NCBI GenBank assembly: GCA_017962275.1
Contig: JAGCVQ010000048.1
Coordinates: 1 to 38,906 of the forward strand
Length of the DNA stretch: 38,906 nucleotides
Reading direction: 5' to 3'
Source of the DNA: Bacteroidales bacterium
GTDB lineage: Bacteria > Bacteroidota > Bacteroidia > Bacteroidales > WCHB1-69
Within the stretch, counting starts at the first letter, position 1. Every line of letters begins with the position of its first letter. A program made the position numbers and the translations under genes. Positions 14,753-23,056 of this stretch are shown here, one piece after another. The notes under the pieces were generated by a model that was not told the DNA's origin, did no database searches, and saw only the letters and a program-made list of their open reading frames with translations.

Positions 14753-14768
14753 AGCAGTTAGTAGTTAT
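14753..14768. repeat. Short 7-bp array (GTTAGCA/GTTAGTA)
   Basis: AGTTAGC AGTTAGT AGTTAT lies directly upstream of the CBS promoter; same unit family as 20996-21029. Confidence 0.55.
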
Positions 14769-14833
14769 CTATTAGCCACGATCTTGCCAAGTTCTTCTTA
14801 CGCTGTAGCCAAGGTTCTCGTTCGGCGTTGAGC

Positions 14834-14866
14834 GACAGTGGTCCGACAGAAGAGCGACAGAAGAGC
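14834..14866. repeat. Short 11-bp direct repeat (GACAGAAGAGC)
   Basis: GACAG begins at 14834, 14845 and 14856, and a fourth GAC at 14867, each 11 bp apart. The last two full units are identical. The rest of the gap 14769-14930 holds only the palindrome at 14881-14910. Confidence 0.65.
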
Positions 14867-14880
14867 GACGCAATAACGAT

Positions 14881-14910
14881 TGTAGGGCTGCCGCACTGCG
14901 ACAACCCTAC
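14881..14910. repeat. GTAGGGCTGCCGCA imperfect palindrome
   Basis: GTAGGGCTGCCGCA and TGCGACAACCCTAC pair at 12 of 14 positions. It lies just beyond the end of the PHP gene and may act as a 3' hairpin. The left arm recurs at 154-168. Confidence 0.65.
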
Positions 14911-14929
14911 GCACAGTTGTGAGTCCCTA

Positions 14930-15769
14930 CTAATACACAAACCGTCCCTTCCCGACATCAAACCACGCCGTGTGGTCGTAGCCGCAGCGATGCAGCTCCT
15001 CTAATGCCTCGGGGACGAACAGGGTCAGCTCATCGGCCTTGTGGGCGTCGCTGCTGATGAGGACAGGGATGTCGGCCTTGCGGGCTTTCAGCAGCAGTTC
15101 GGTGGAGGGATAGAAACTGTCGCTGCGCTTTTTGTACAGCCCCCGCGTGTTCACCTCCACGATGACATCCTTCTGCTTGATGAGCTGTATCGCCTTATCG
15201 GCCAGTATCTTGTACCACTTCTCATCTTCCGTGAAAAAGCGGTTGCGATTGTGCATCTTGATTTTGTCGAAATGGGCGATGATGTCCATTTTCTGGGTCT
15301 CTAACATCTCGAACGTCTGCTCCCAATAGGTGGTGACCGCCAATTTAATGTTGTTATCGAACAGATTACGCAGTCCTTCATCGTAAGTTTCCTGCTTCGG
15401 ACCGTCGATAAACCAGAGGCCTTCGCCGTGGGGAGGACGGACCAGATGCACGCCGCCGATAATGTAGTCGAGGCCGTTAACAGATTGTCTTTCTGCGAAA
15501 TCCACCGTCATATCGGGGATGAAATCGCATTCCAAGGATTTCAGCAGCGTCACATTCGTGGTCGGCTTCAGACTTTCGATTTCGCGAATGTATTCCGGCA
15601 GTTTCTCCTCGGAAATGGCGAAATTGTTCTCGAACGGCACGGGCGCGTGCGACGAGAATCCGAGCTGCGAAAGCCCTTGCTTTTCCGCTTCGCGGACATG
15701 TTCCTCCAGCGTGGACTTGCCATCGCAGTAGAGGCAGTGGGTGTGGTAATTGGCGGGATAGTGGTTCAA
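14930..15769 (-). CDS. PHP-domain phosphatase (histidinol-phosphatase HisJ-like)
   Basis: This 279-residue protein has the metal-binding motifs of the PHP superfamily. They are NYHTHCLYCDGKSTLEEHV (residues 7-25, first HxH), LGFSSHAP, LKSLECDF, DYIIGGVHLV, DIIAHFDKIK and late LISSDAHKADEL. This pattern matches the HisJ-type histidinol-phosphatases that release histidinol from histidinol phosphate in histidine synthesis. Length fits. No his genes are nearby, so the exact substrate is uncertain and other phosphoesters are possible. It has no recognised promoter box within the repeat-filled gap upstream. Confidence 0.8.
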   Translation of the reverse strand: MNHYPANYHTHCLYCDGKSTLEEHVREAEKQGLSQLGFSSHAPVPFENNFAISEEKLPEYIREIESLKPTTNVTLLKSLECDFIPDMTVDFAERQSVNGLDYIIGGVHLVRPPHGEGLWFIDGPKQETYDEGLRNLFDNNIKLAVTTYWEQTFEMLETQKMDIIAHFDKIKMHNRNRFFTEDEKWYKILADKAIQLIKQKDVIVEVNTRGLYKKRSDSFYPSTELLLKARKADIPVLISSDAHKADELTLFVPEALEELHRCGYDHTAWFDVGKGRFVY

Positions 15770-15868
15770 GGGTTAGGGGGTTAGGGGTTAGGCCCCACAC
15801 TGCGGCTTCGCCTTGTGTGGGGTTAATTGCACTTCGTGCGTTTTGTCCCTTCGGGACTGCTTAAGGAA
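15770..15868. repeat. Composite palindromic repeat (CCCCACAC family), copy 2
   Basis: A short GGTTAGG array (15770-15792) leads into CCCCACAC/GTGTGGGG (arms from 15793), then GCAC-TTC-GTGC and GTCCC-TTC-GGGAC mini-hairpins and a TTAAGGAA end. Order and sequence agree with the copies at 21093-21170 (inverted) and 38450-38530. Confidence 0.85.
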
Positions 15869-15919
15869 TATGTCTTAATAATAATATCATTTCTGTCCGT
15901 TACATTCATTTCTATTGCC

Positions 15920-15985
15920 TTTTGACTTGTGATTTTTGACTTGTGACAAATCATATATCTTAAATCACATATCTTAAATCACTTT
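15920..15985. repeat. Short tandem words (TTGACTTGTGA, ATATCTTAAATCAC)
   Basis: TTTTGACTTGTGA occurs twice and CATATCTTAAATCA twice. This fills the remaining gap between the PHP gene and the serine hydrolase gene. Confidence 0.6.
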
Positions 15986-15995
15986 TGCCTATTGC

Positions 15996-17264
15996 CTACT
16001 CCAAAAACTCTTCTTCGTCCGACGCTTCCTGGACCCCGTCGAGGATGTTGAGCATGTCGTTGCTGCGGCCGACGTGGGCTCTGTTGTAGAGGTTGCTGAG
16101 GAAGACGATGACGACGTTGTCGGAGGGGCGATAGACGAACAGGTTCTGGAAGCCGTTCCAGAGGCCGCCGTGATAGACCAACTTGCCGTGGGTGGGGCTC
16201 TCTTCGATGCGGTAGCCGTAGCCGTAGATACTGGCGGGTAACTTGCCGTCTCTCAGCTGGTTCTCGCGTTGGGAGGCCTGATCGACCCACTCTTTCGGCA
16301 GGATTTTGTAGTCGATGAAGAGGGCGTTGGCCCAGCGAAGCATGTCCTCCACGTTGGAATAGACACCCTTGTCGCCAAGCACGCCGTTGAGACGGTCGTA
16401 TTTCGCAACCACGCCTCCCTTGCGGTGCCCGATGGCAATCGGGATTTCCGACGGCAGGGCCTTCACGTTCACGTCCTCCGATTTCGGGTCCACATCGGGG
16501 TACGTTTGGCCGTGCTTGGCGTCGATGCCCACGATTTCCGTGAAGAAGCAGGTGCTCTCCATGCCGGCCGGCTTGAACAGGTTCTCGTGCACGTACTCCT
16601 CAAACGGCATCCCCGACACCTGCGCCACCAACGCCGCCAAAATCGCATAGTTGGTGTTCACATACTCGAATTTGGACCCCGTCGCGAAGGTCTTGGCATA
16701 CTTCTGCTTCTCCAACACCCGCAACAGCTGCTCGTTGCTCACAAACGCCGAACCTCCGTAGAGGGTGTATTTGAACTTGAAGTATTCGGGAATTCCCGAC
16801 GTGTGGGTCAGCAAATGCTTGATAGTCACGCCGCTATAAGGAAGTTCCGGAAAATACTGCGTGATGGTGTCTTCCAGGTTGATTTTCCCTTGCGCACAGA
16901 GCTGCAGCACCGACACGGCGGTGAACTGCTTGGAGATGGAGGCCAAATCAAAAAGGGTGGTCTCCGTGATGCGGTTGTTCTCAGCCACATTGCAGCGGGG
17001 CGGCATCCCCGTCAGACGAAGTTCCCCGTAGGCATACTCCACCAACACGGTGTCCCGCACCGCCACCAACATCGCACCGTTCAGCTTCTCCGACATCTCG
17101 TTGGCTACAAACTCCAATGCCTCAATGTCATAGCGGTCGCCGATGGTGTCCAAAAGATACTGCCGATAACGTTCTTTCGTAAAAAAGGCCGTGTAGGTGT
17201 CCGCCCTCAAAAAAACGGCGAGGCACATCAACACGGCTATAGAGAACGAAATCTTCTTAAACAT
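15996..17264 (-). CDS. Secreted serine hydrolase (class C beta-lactamase-like)
   Basis: I chose MFKKISFSIAVLMCLAVFL (422 residues), because codons upstream of it come from the GTTCAAG repeat array. The N-terminus is a signal peptide. The penicillin-binding/beta-lactamase fold is marked by SISK in LASISKQFTAVSVLQ (Ser-x-x-Lys nucleophile), YVNTNYAILAALVAQ (Tyr-x-Asn) and HGGLWNGFQN in the place of the third box (KTG to HGG). Such enzymes include esterases, D-aminopeptidases and carboxypeptidases; true beta-lactam resistance is unlikely to be deducible. The gene follows rho on the same strand across two repeat arrays, with no TAnnTTTG box in between. Confidence 0.9.
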   Translation of the reverse strand: MFKKISFSIAVLMCLAVFLRADTYTAFFTKERYRQYLLDTIGDRYDIEALEFVANEMSEKLNGAMLVAVRDTVLVEYAYGELRLTGMPPRCNVAENNRITETTLFDLASISKQFTAVSVLQLCAQGKINLEDTITQYFPELPYSGVTIKHLLTHTSGIPEYFKFKYTLYGGSAFVSNEQLLRVLEKQKYAKTFATGSKFEYVNTNYAILAALVAQVSGMPFEEYVHENLFKPAGMESTCFFTEIVGIDAKHGQTYPDVDPKSEDVNVKALPSEIPIAIGHRKGGVVAKYDRLNGVLGDKGVYSNVEDMLRWANALFIDYKILPKEWVDQASQRENQLRDGKLPASIYGYGYRIEESPTHGKLVYHGGLWNGFQNLFVYRPSDNVVIVFLSNLYNRAHVGRSNDMLNILDGVQEASDEEEFLE

Positions 17265-17279
17265 ATCATAGTCAACTTT

Positions 17280-17334
17280 TGACTTTGACTTTGAACCTTG
17301 AACCTTGAACTTTGAACTTTGAACCTTGAACTTA
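17280..17334. repeat. 7-bp tandem array (GTTCAAR family)
   Basis: On the minus strand GTTCAAG, GTTCAAA, GTTCAAA, GTTCAAG, GTTCAAG units stand just before the serine hydrolase start. The same unit occurs at 25723-25757 and 37249-37296. Confidence 0.9.
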
Positions 17335-17352
17335 AAAAAGTACTTCCCCAAC

Positions 17353-17385
17353 AACTGCTAACTGCTAACTACTAACTGCTAACTA
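17353..17385. repeat. 7-bp tandem array (GTTAGCA family)
   Basis: AACTGCT AACTGCT AACTACT AACTGCT AACTATA, the reverse complement of the 20996-21029 unit. It abuts the rho stop codon. Confidence 0.85.
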
Positions 17386-17388
17386 TAA

Positions 17389-19281
17389 TTATCCGTTCAT
17401 CGAATTCAGGAACTCCTCATTGTTCTTGGTATCCTGCATATTGCTGAGCACCAAATTCATCGCCTCGATGGTGGTCATGTCGGCGATATGGTTGCGCAGA
17501 ATCCAGACTTTCTGGAGGGTGGCGGCATCCTGCAGCAGGTCGTCGCGGCGCGTGCTGGAAGCCACGATATCGACAGCCGGGTAGATGCGCTTGTTGGAGA
17601 GCTTGCGGTCGAGCTGCAGCTCCATGTTGCCCGTGCCCTTGAACTCCTCGAAAATCACCTCGTCCATACGGGAACCCGTGTCAATCAGGGCGGTGGAGAT
17701 GATGGTCAGGGAACCGCCGTTCTCCACATTACGGGCCGCACCGAAGAAACGTTTCGGCTTCTGCAGGGCGTTGGCCTCCACACCGCCGGAAAGCACCTTA
17801 CCGGAAGCCGGCGCCATCGTGTTGAATGCGCGAGCCAAACGGGTAATGGAGTCGAGCAGGATGCAGACATCGTGACCGCACTCCACCATGCGTTTCGCCT
17901 TGTCAAGCACCATATTGGCAATCTTGACGTGACGTTCCGCCGGTTCGTCAAAGGTGGAAGAAATCACCTCGGCGTTCACACTGCGCTGCATGTCGGTCAC
18001 CTCCTCGGGACGCTCGTCGATGAGCAGGATGATGAGGTAGATCTCCGGATGATTGTAGGCAATGGCGTTGGCTATATCTTTGAGCAACACGGTCTTACCG
18101 GTTTTCGGCTGAGCCACGATCAGTCCGCGCTGACCCTTGCCGATGGGGGCGAAGAGGTCGATGATGCGAGTGGAGAGCTTGCAGCCGGGATGACCGGTGA
18201 TGTTGATTTTCTCGTCCGGGAACATCGGGGTGAGGTAATCGAATGGGATACGGTCGCGAATCTCTTCGGGCAGACAGCCGTTGATCTTCTCGATTTTGGT
18301 CAGCGGGAAGTATTTCTCACCGGGTTTCGGAGGACGGATGGCACCCAAGACGGTGTCGCCGTTCTTCAGACCGAAGAGCTTGATCTGCGACATGGAGACG
18401 TAGATGTCGTCGGGGGAAGAGAGGTAGTTGTAGTCGGAGGAGCGCAGGAAACCGCAGTTCTCGCTGGTGATTTCGAGCACGCCCTCGGCCATGACGGAGC
18501 CGTCGTACTGGGCGTTGGCCATATAGGGGACAGGAGCCTCTTCCGCCTGCGCGACAGGGGCTTCCTCACCCTGCTTCGGATATGCTACGGTCTCTTTCGG
18601 TTTCTCCTCCTTGTCGGAAGATTCCCGCTTCCGCATCAGTTTCGGGGCCTCCTCGGTCGTCTCCTCCTCCGGTTTTTTCTTCTTCGGGCGGCCGCGTTTG
18701 GGCTTGGGAGCGGCAACCTCAGGCGTGTCTATCACCTTGGAAGAGAGCACCTCTTCGGCATCGCGAAGCAGCTGCGAATCGGCATCGGTGTCTTTCTGCC
18801 ATAAATCCTCCATGCTGAGCTGACGGTCCTCCACAGAGCTTTTCGGGACCTCTTTCGGCTCCTCCACGACGGTTTCCACCGGGGTCTCTTCTTGGACGAC
18901 GGGCTGTTTTTTGGGACGGCCGCGACGTTTCTTCGGGGGTTCGGGAGTGCTGTCTTCTGTGGGAGCCGGAGCGGCTTCGGGAGCGGGAGCAGGCTCTTCG
19001 GCGGGCTTGGCTTTGGGCTTGCGGCCGCGGGTCTGGCGGGGTTTTTCCTCCAACGGCAGCGGGTTGGCATATTGAATCACCTCGTCCGCTTCTGGCTTGT
19101 TCTCCATAATAGTATTGGTTATTTCGGGAGCCTCTTTCACGACATTGAACAGCGGGGTGGTGTTTTTCTCCGCCACGCGGGCTTTCCCTTTCATTTTCGT
19201 CTCATTGGAAGTGGCCAGCAAAGCGTCACCGCCTCTGACAATTCTTCTTCTTCTGGGTTTGTTTTCGCTTACCTCTGACAT
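17389..19281 (-). CDS. rho: Transcription termination factor Rho with long AT-hook-like N-terminus
   Basis: The protein has 630 residues, about 200 longer than E. coli Rho. Residues 258-350 form the cold-shock-like RNA-binding domain ([20 protein letters not shown]). The ATPase domain has P-loop PKTGKT (392-397), the Walker B line [15 protein letters not shown] and the R-loop region. It loads on naked RNA and terminates transcription. Residues 1-257 are low-complexity, rich in Glu, Lys and Pro. They contain three RGRPK-type AT-hook-like motifs: TRGRKPK (84-90), RRGRPKK (119-125) and KRGRPKK (195-201). The usual N-terminal Rho_N helical domain is not visible. It has a single promoter box at 19406-19413. 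Confidence 0.96.
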   Translation of the reverse strand: MSEVSENKPRRRRIVRGGDALLATSNETKMKGKARVAEKNTTPLFNVVKEAPEITNTIMENKPEADEVIQYANPLPLEEKPRQTRGRKPKAKPAEEPAPAPEAAPAPTEDSTPEPPKKRRGRPKKQPVVQEETPVETVVEEPKEVPKSSVEDRQLSMEDLWQKDTDADSQLLRDAEEVLSSKVIDTPEVAAPKPKRGRPKKKKPEEETTEEAPKLMRKRESSDKEEKPKETVAYPKQGEEAPVAQAEEAPVPYMANAQYDGSVMAEGVLEITSENCGFLRSSDYNYLSSPDDIYVSMSQIKLFGLKNGDTVLGAIRPPKPGEKYFPLTKIEKINGCLPEEIRDRIPFDYLTPMFPDEKINITGHPGCKLSTRIIDLFAPIGKGQRGLIVAQPKTGKTVLLKDIANAIAYNHPEIYLIILLIDERPEEVTDMQRSVNAEVISSTFDEPAERHVKIANMVLDKAKRMVECGHDVCILLDSITRLARAFNTMAPASGKVLSGGVEANALQKPKRFFGAARNVENGGSLTIISTALIDTGSRMDEVIFEEFKGTGNMELQLDRKLSNKRIYPAVDIVASSTRRDDLLQDAATLQKVWILRNHIADMTTIEAMNLVLSNMQDTKNNEEFLNSMNG

Positions 19282-19405
19282 ACTGTTTTTGGTCTTGTCA
19301 CTATTTTTTTATAAAACTTGCATTGGATTTTTCGCAACGGCAAGGCTGTCAATCGACTGTCAGCCCCGGCTTTCCCGTCACGGAACATCGTTTTGAAAAG
19401 CGCCG

Positions 19406-19413
19406 CAAAAATA
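19406..19413 (-). promoter_or_regulatory. Promoter -7 box of rho
   Basis: On the minus strand TATTTTTG fits TAnnTTTG. It leaves a leader of about 120 bases before the rho start, long enough for autoregulation, but no attenuator is evident. Confidence 0.65.
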
Positions 19414-19457
19414 CAATATTTTTTGAAACATCAATATCTATGGGATTTTTTTTCTTT

Positions 19458-19527
19458 AACCTTGTAACCGTGTAACCCTTTAACCATGTAACCCTATAAC
19501 CCTATAACCATGTAACCATGTAACCCC
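19458..19527. repeat. 8-bp tandem array (AACCNNNN family)
   Basis: About eight units: AACCTTGT, AACCGTGT, AACCCTTT, AACCATGT, AACCCTAT, AACCCTAT, AACCATGT, AACCATGT. It lies between the divergent rho and T9SS genes. The reverse complement is the GGTTACAN unit at 33061-33120. Confidence 0.9.
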
Positions 19528-19595
19528 AAAATTATCAACATTCGGCTATTAAGAATTTTTATGAAAAAAAAATTCCGAGACAACGATAAAAACAG

Positions 19596-19603
19596 TATCT
19601 TTG
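19596..19603 (+). promoter_or_regulatory. Promoter -7 box of T9SS protein gene
   Basis: TATCTTTG fits TAnnTTTG and ends 51 bases before ATG 19654. Confidence 0.7.
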
Positions 19604-19653
19604 CGGCCTTAATTGGAAAGTCTAATTTTATTAATAATCAAAACAATTAAACA

Positions 19654-20937
19654 ATGAAAAAACTGTACATGTTAGCTGCTGCAATGCTGGTTGTTTCCTT
19701 CAGCTTTGCACAAATCCAGCCGAAAGCGTTCCAACAAGATCCTCACAAAATCGCCGGAATGCCTGATTTCAAACACAAAACTGCCGTCAACAGCAAATCC
19801 GCTGCCGCTGGTCAATGGTTGTGCTACGGAGATGCCATCTGGACATATTTTGCCCAAGATCCAGGTGCTGATGACATTAATGTCGCCCGTGTTGCTATTG
19901 ACTCCAATGGTTTGACCCATTATACCGATGGCGGAACGGGACATGGTGTCTTTTTCGGTTGGGGTCAAACATTCGATTTCAACCACTCCACATGGAGTGA
20001 TGTTGCTGAAGAAGGTTCTATCGCTCTGAACCAACTCAACAGCTACAGCATTGACTCTGTTGCTATTATTGGTTGTTACCTCCGCGGTGATAGCGTTCCC
20101 GCTGGTAATGTTGACACACTTATCGTTGCCGTCAACACCACCCTCTCCGAAGATAATATGACACACTTGGTTGCTGTCAGTAATAACACGCCTCTCGTAC
20201 AATACTATAACGTTGGCTACGATGCAAACACCCATTTGACCACCGGCGCTACAATCTATAAGTTACCCTTGACTGCCGCCGATGCTGGTGAAACCGATGA
20301 GGAAGGCCATATCAGTGCTTCTGAATTCGTCCTACCCATCAATTTGAACGGCGTTACGAATAAGGTCATCAACATTACTTACTCCTTGAAACGTGGTTAT
20401 ACCGTTCCTTTGGACAGTAACATTAAAGACCACTCCGCTTTCTACGGATGGTTTTTCAAAGATCCCCGTCCCAATTACAGTCTTTTTGACTCCGAAGGCA
20501 ATCTTGTTGTTCCTACTGAGGAAATTTACAACGATGTCAACCATGGGACTATCATCTCCGATGATAATGTCAACCACACCGGCCAAGATTTCTTCCGCGA
20601 CTATCTCCGTCCCGGTAGCACGTGGAACCAATATTTCCATTATCCCTATCTTCTTGCAAAGATATCTTGCGATAACTGCGAGATTGTGAACGTTCCCGAA
20701 CTGGAGAAGACCAACCCCACTGTCTATCCGAATCCTGCCACCAACAACTTCACCGTGAACCTCGGCAACGACGAGAAGGCTAACATCCAACTCTTCAACA
20801 TCGTTGGTCAGCAAGTTTACAGCGAGACCATCACCGGTTCCGCTCAAGTGAACGTGGCTAACCTCAACAGCGGCGTTTACATGCTCAAGGTTTCCCAAAA
20901 CGGCAGCGTCTATACCACCAAAGTGGTTGTGAAATAA
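19654..20937 (+). CDS. Secreted T9SS cargo protein, function unknown
   Basis: This 427-residue protein has a signal peptide (MKKLYMLAAAMLVVSFSFAQ). The C-terminal T9SS sorting domain starts VYPNPATNNFTVNL (near 357), continues IQLFNIVGQQVYS and ends VYTTKVVVK. The middle is a beta-rich region with no family I can name (FFGWGQTFDFNHSTW, YSLKRGYTVPLDSN, SAFYGWFFKDPRPNYS). Codon choice is less G+C-rich than in the neighbours, with many GTT and GCT codons, which could mean high expression. It has its own promoter and terminator, so it is a single-gene unit. Confidence 0.85.
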   Translation: MKKLYMLAAAMLVVSFSFAQIQPKAFQQDPHKIAGMPDFKHKTAVNSKSAAAGQWLCYGDAIWTYFAQDPGADDINVARVAIDSNGLTHYTDGGTGHGVFFGWGQTFDFNHSTWSDVAEEGSIALNQLNSYSIDSVAIIGCYLRGDSVPAGNVDTLIVAVNTTLSEDNMTHLVAVSNNTPLVQYYNVGYDANTHLTTGATIYKLPLTAADAGETDEEGHISASEFVLPINLNGVTNKVINITYSLKRGYTVPLDSNIKDHSAFYGWFFKDPRPNYSLFDSEGNLVVPTEEIYNDVNHGTIISDDNVNHTGQDFFRDYLRPGSTWNQYFHYPYLLAKISCDNCEIVNVPELEKTNPTVYPNPATNNFTVNLGNDEKANIQLFNIVGQQVYSETITGSAQVNVANLNSGVYMLKVSQNGSVYTTKVVVK

Positions 20938-20964
20938 TTGACGACTGATACATTATTATAATAG

Positions 20965-20995
20965 AGAGGGATGGTCGAAAGGCTGTCCCTCTTTT
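20965..20995 (+). terminator. Terminator of T9SS protein gene
   Basis: AGAGGGA (20965-20971) pairs with TCCCTCT (20986-20992) and is followed by TTT. Confidence 0.75.
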
Positions 20996-21029
20996 AGTTA
21001 GCAGTTAGCAGTTAGTAGTTAGCAGTTAC
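20996..21029. repeat. 7-bp tandem array (GTTAGCA family)
   Basis: GTTAGCA GTTAGCA GTTAGTA GTTAGCA GTTACG directly follows the terminator. Confidence 0.85.
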
Positions 21030-21060
21030 GGGCGACCCCCATTCCCCTCCTTTAGGACGG

Positions 21061-21171
21061 GTGCCCGAAGGGCGGGGTGGTTTTATAAACAACTTCCTTA
21101 AGCAGTCCCGAAGGGACAAGACGCACGAAGTGCTAATAACCCCACACTGCGGCTTACGCCTTGTGTGGGGC
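21061..21171. repeat. Composite palindromic repeat (CCCCACAC family), copy 3, inverted
   Basis: In order: GCCC-GAA-GGGC (21063-21073), TTCCTTAAG, GTCCC-GAA-GGGAC, GCAC-GAA-GTGC, AATAACCCCACAC/GTGTGGGG. This is copy 2 read from the other strand. It ends 16 bases before folP, so it is probably part of the folP leader. Confidence 0.85.
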
Positions 21172-21186
21172 CCAAAAAGTAATATC

Positions 21187-22002
21187 ATGTACAATTTCAA
21201 CGGAAAACTATCCGAAACCACGCCCCCCATCATGGGCATCCTCAACGTCACGGAAGATTCCTTCTATGACGGGGGAAAATATAGAACAGAAGAAGCGGTG
21301 CTTAACCGGGCGGAACAGATCCTGTCCGAGGGCGGCGACATTATCGACATCGGGGCCATGTCCACGCGCCCGAACGCGCTGGAAATCTCCGAAGAGGAGG
21401 AAATCTCCCGGATCGTGGCGGCGGTGCAGCTCATCCGCAAGACCTACCCCGAGGCGATCCTCTCTATCGACACCTACCGGGCCAGCGTGTCAGAGGCCGC
21501 AGTGGAGGCCGGCGCCGACATGATCAACGACATCTCCGGCGGCACCTTCGACCCCGACATGATTCCCACCGTCGGCAAGCTGCAAGTGCCTTACTGCCTG
21601 ATGCATACGCCCGCGAAACCCGCTGTCATGCAGCAACACACGGACTATAAGGACATCCTCGGCGAGATGCTGCAGTTTTTCGGACGGCAAATCGAAAAGC
21701 TGCACCAGCATTCCGTCCACGACATCATCGTGGATCCGGGCTTCGGCTTCGGCAAAACCCTCGAACAGAACTACTTCCTGATGAAAAATCTGGAGGTCTT
21801 TCACGAATTGGGCTATCCCCTGTTGGTGGGAATCTCCCGCAAAACGATGATTTACAAACTGCTCGGCACCACCCCCGACCAAGCCCTCAACGGCACCACC
21901 GTCCTCAACACCGTCGCCCTCATGAAAGGCACCGCCATCCTCCGCGTCCACGACGTGAAAGAGGCCGTAGAGGTACGGAAAATCGTTTCCTGCATGCTTT
22001 AA
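21187..22002 (+). CDS. folP: Dihydropteroate synthase
   Basis: I chose MYNFNGKL (271 residues); the frame upstream is repeat-derived. The enzyme condenses p-aminobenzoate with dihydropterin pyrophosphate in folate synthesis. Motifs in order are PPIMGILNVTEDSFYDGG (signature 1), GGDIIDIGAMSTRPNA (signature 2), ILSIDTYRASV, ADMINDISGG, IIVDPGFGFGKTLEQNY and LLVGISRKTM. Length fits the family. No TAnnTTTG box is seen upstream; the space back to the previous terminator is filled by repeats. No other folate gene is adjacent. Confidence 0.96.
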   Translation: MYNFNGKLSETTPPIMGILNVTEDSFYDGGKYRTEEAVLNRAEQILSEGGDIIDIGAMSTRPNALEISEEEEISRIVAAVQLIRKTYPEAILSIDTYRASVSEAAVEAGADMINDISGGTFDPDMIPTVGKLQVPYCLMHTPAKPAVMQQHTDYKDILGEMLQFFGRQIEKLHQHSVHDIIVDPGFGFGKTLEQNYFLMKNLEVFHELGYPLLVGISRKTMIYKLLGTTPDQALNGTTVLNTVALMKGTAILRVHDVKEAVEVRKIVSCML

Positions 22003-22053
22003 CCGTGTAACCTTCTAACCCTATAACCCTCTAAACCATAAACCATAAACCAA
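22000..22053. repeat. 8-/7-bp tandem array (AACCNNNN, AAACCAT)
   Basis: AACCGTGT AACCTTCT AACCCTAT AACCCTCT, then AAACCAT AAACCAT. It overlaps the folP stop and runs up to the next promoter. Confidence 0.8.
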
Positions 22054-22059
22054 ATTTAC

Positions 22060-22067
22060 TATCTTTG
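22060..22067 (+). promoter_or_regulatory. Promoter -7 box of lipoprotein-tilS operon
   Basis: TATCTTTG fits TAnnTTTG and ends 15 bases before ATG 22082. Confidence 0.7.
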
Positions 22068-22081
22068 CCAAAAATTTCAAA

Positions 22082-23053
22082 ATGAACCGAAACCCATTCA
22101 CCTATATCATCGCCATCAGCCTGGTCCTTCTTCTAACCAGCTGTTTTTCAAGAAGAAACCATCAAGATGACACAGACGGGGGAGCCGTCGTCTATCCCAT
22201 GGACGTGATCCGCGACACCCTGATTGCTGACGTTCACTGTCATGATTCCCTTTATCCGCTTCAGGACGAGGTATTGGAGTCGTTTCTGGAGAAAGCGGGC
22301 GATTTCCAAGGCAGGAAATGGACGGCAAAGGTCGATTTCCCGCAAGAGTGGGGCGTGGAGTGCGTGGAACGATTGCCGGAAGGACGCGAACTCTGGCTGC
22401 TGCATTCCCAAAACCGCGAATGGGTCTATTTAGCCACCACCTCCGGTTTCGGCACCCAGCGCATCCTCGACGTGCTGCCCGTAGCCGTCAGCGTGGCTAA
22501 CCAGCGTGATGAGGATCTCGAAACCGAGATTTGGCAGACGTTGCGTCTTCCCGACGGACAGTTCCGTACCACCAAAGAGTACGAATGGATCCACTCCGTG
22601 TCGAAGGCCACCAAGCAGGAGTTTATCAGCGATCCCGAAAAATACCACCGTAAAACGCGCTACGTGGAGCAGTTCCTCATCAACGAGCAAGGCCGTTTCG
22701 AGAAATCCGAAATCGTGGATACCATGCCTGACTACAGTGCGGTGGTCTTCTATTTCAACCCGCACGAAAAACCCGAAATGTGGGACGAGACGGTGATGCA
22801 TCTGCAAGCATTCTGCGAAGAGCACGGCGTGATTTACGAAGAGGTGAGCGGCAACTTCGACCGTGTGACCGTGCGCGACTTCGAACTGACCTTCGCCCTC
22901 GAGACCGACATCACCCCCTACATTGACGCTTCCGGCTCCGGCATGGTGATGATGCGCAAAGACGAGACTCCGAAAGCCGTCCGGTTCGGTTCCTACGAAT
23001 ATATGCAGATGGAACTCCGTCGCTACTTCAAACTCCGGGATTTCGAGTCATAG
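22082..23053 (+). CDS. Lipoprotein of unknown function, in operon with tilS
   Basis: This 323-residue protein has a lipoprotein signal (IISLVL-like hydrophobic stretch ending LLTSCFSRR, lipidated Cys near 21). The mature part is acidic and mixed alpha/beta, with conserved-looking lines WTAKVDFPQEWGVECVERLPEGRELWLLHS and FYFNPHEKPEMWDE. I do not recognise a domain and see no catalytic motif. Only three bases separate its stop from the tilS start, so the two are translated from one mRNA. A role in the envelope is likely; a link to tRNA modification is not implied. Confidence 0.75.
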   Translation: MNRNPFTYIIAISLVLLLTSCFSRRNHQDDTDGGAVVYPMDVIRDTLIADVHCHDSLYPLQDEVLESFLEKAGDFQGRKWTAKVDFPQEWGVECVERLPEGRELWLLHSQNREWVYLATTSGFGTQRILDVLPVAVSVANQRDEDLETEIWQTLRLPDGQFRTTKEYEWIHSVSKATKQEFISDPEKYHRKTRYVEQFLINEQGRFEKSEIVDTMPDYSAVVFYFNPHEKPEMWDETVMHLQAFCEEHGVIYEEVSGNFDRVTVRDFELTFALETDITPYIDASGSGMVMMRKDETPKAVRFGSYEYMQMELRRYFKLRDFES

Positions 23054-23056
23054 TCT

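Noticed and set aside
15996-17264. Beta-lactam resistance gene
   Set aside because: The fold is that of a penicillin-binding/esterase family; sequence alone does not support lactamase activity.
17265-17354. N-terminal extension of the serine hydrolase
   Set aside because: The added residues (FKVQSSKFKVQ type) are a translation of the 7-bp repeat array.
17488-18804. A 438-codon open frame opposite rho
   Set aside because: Antisense shadow; the rho frame has all motifs and a promoter.
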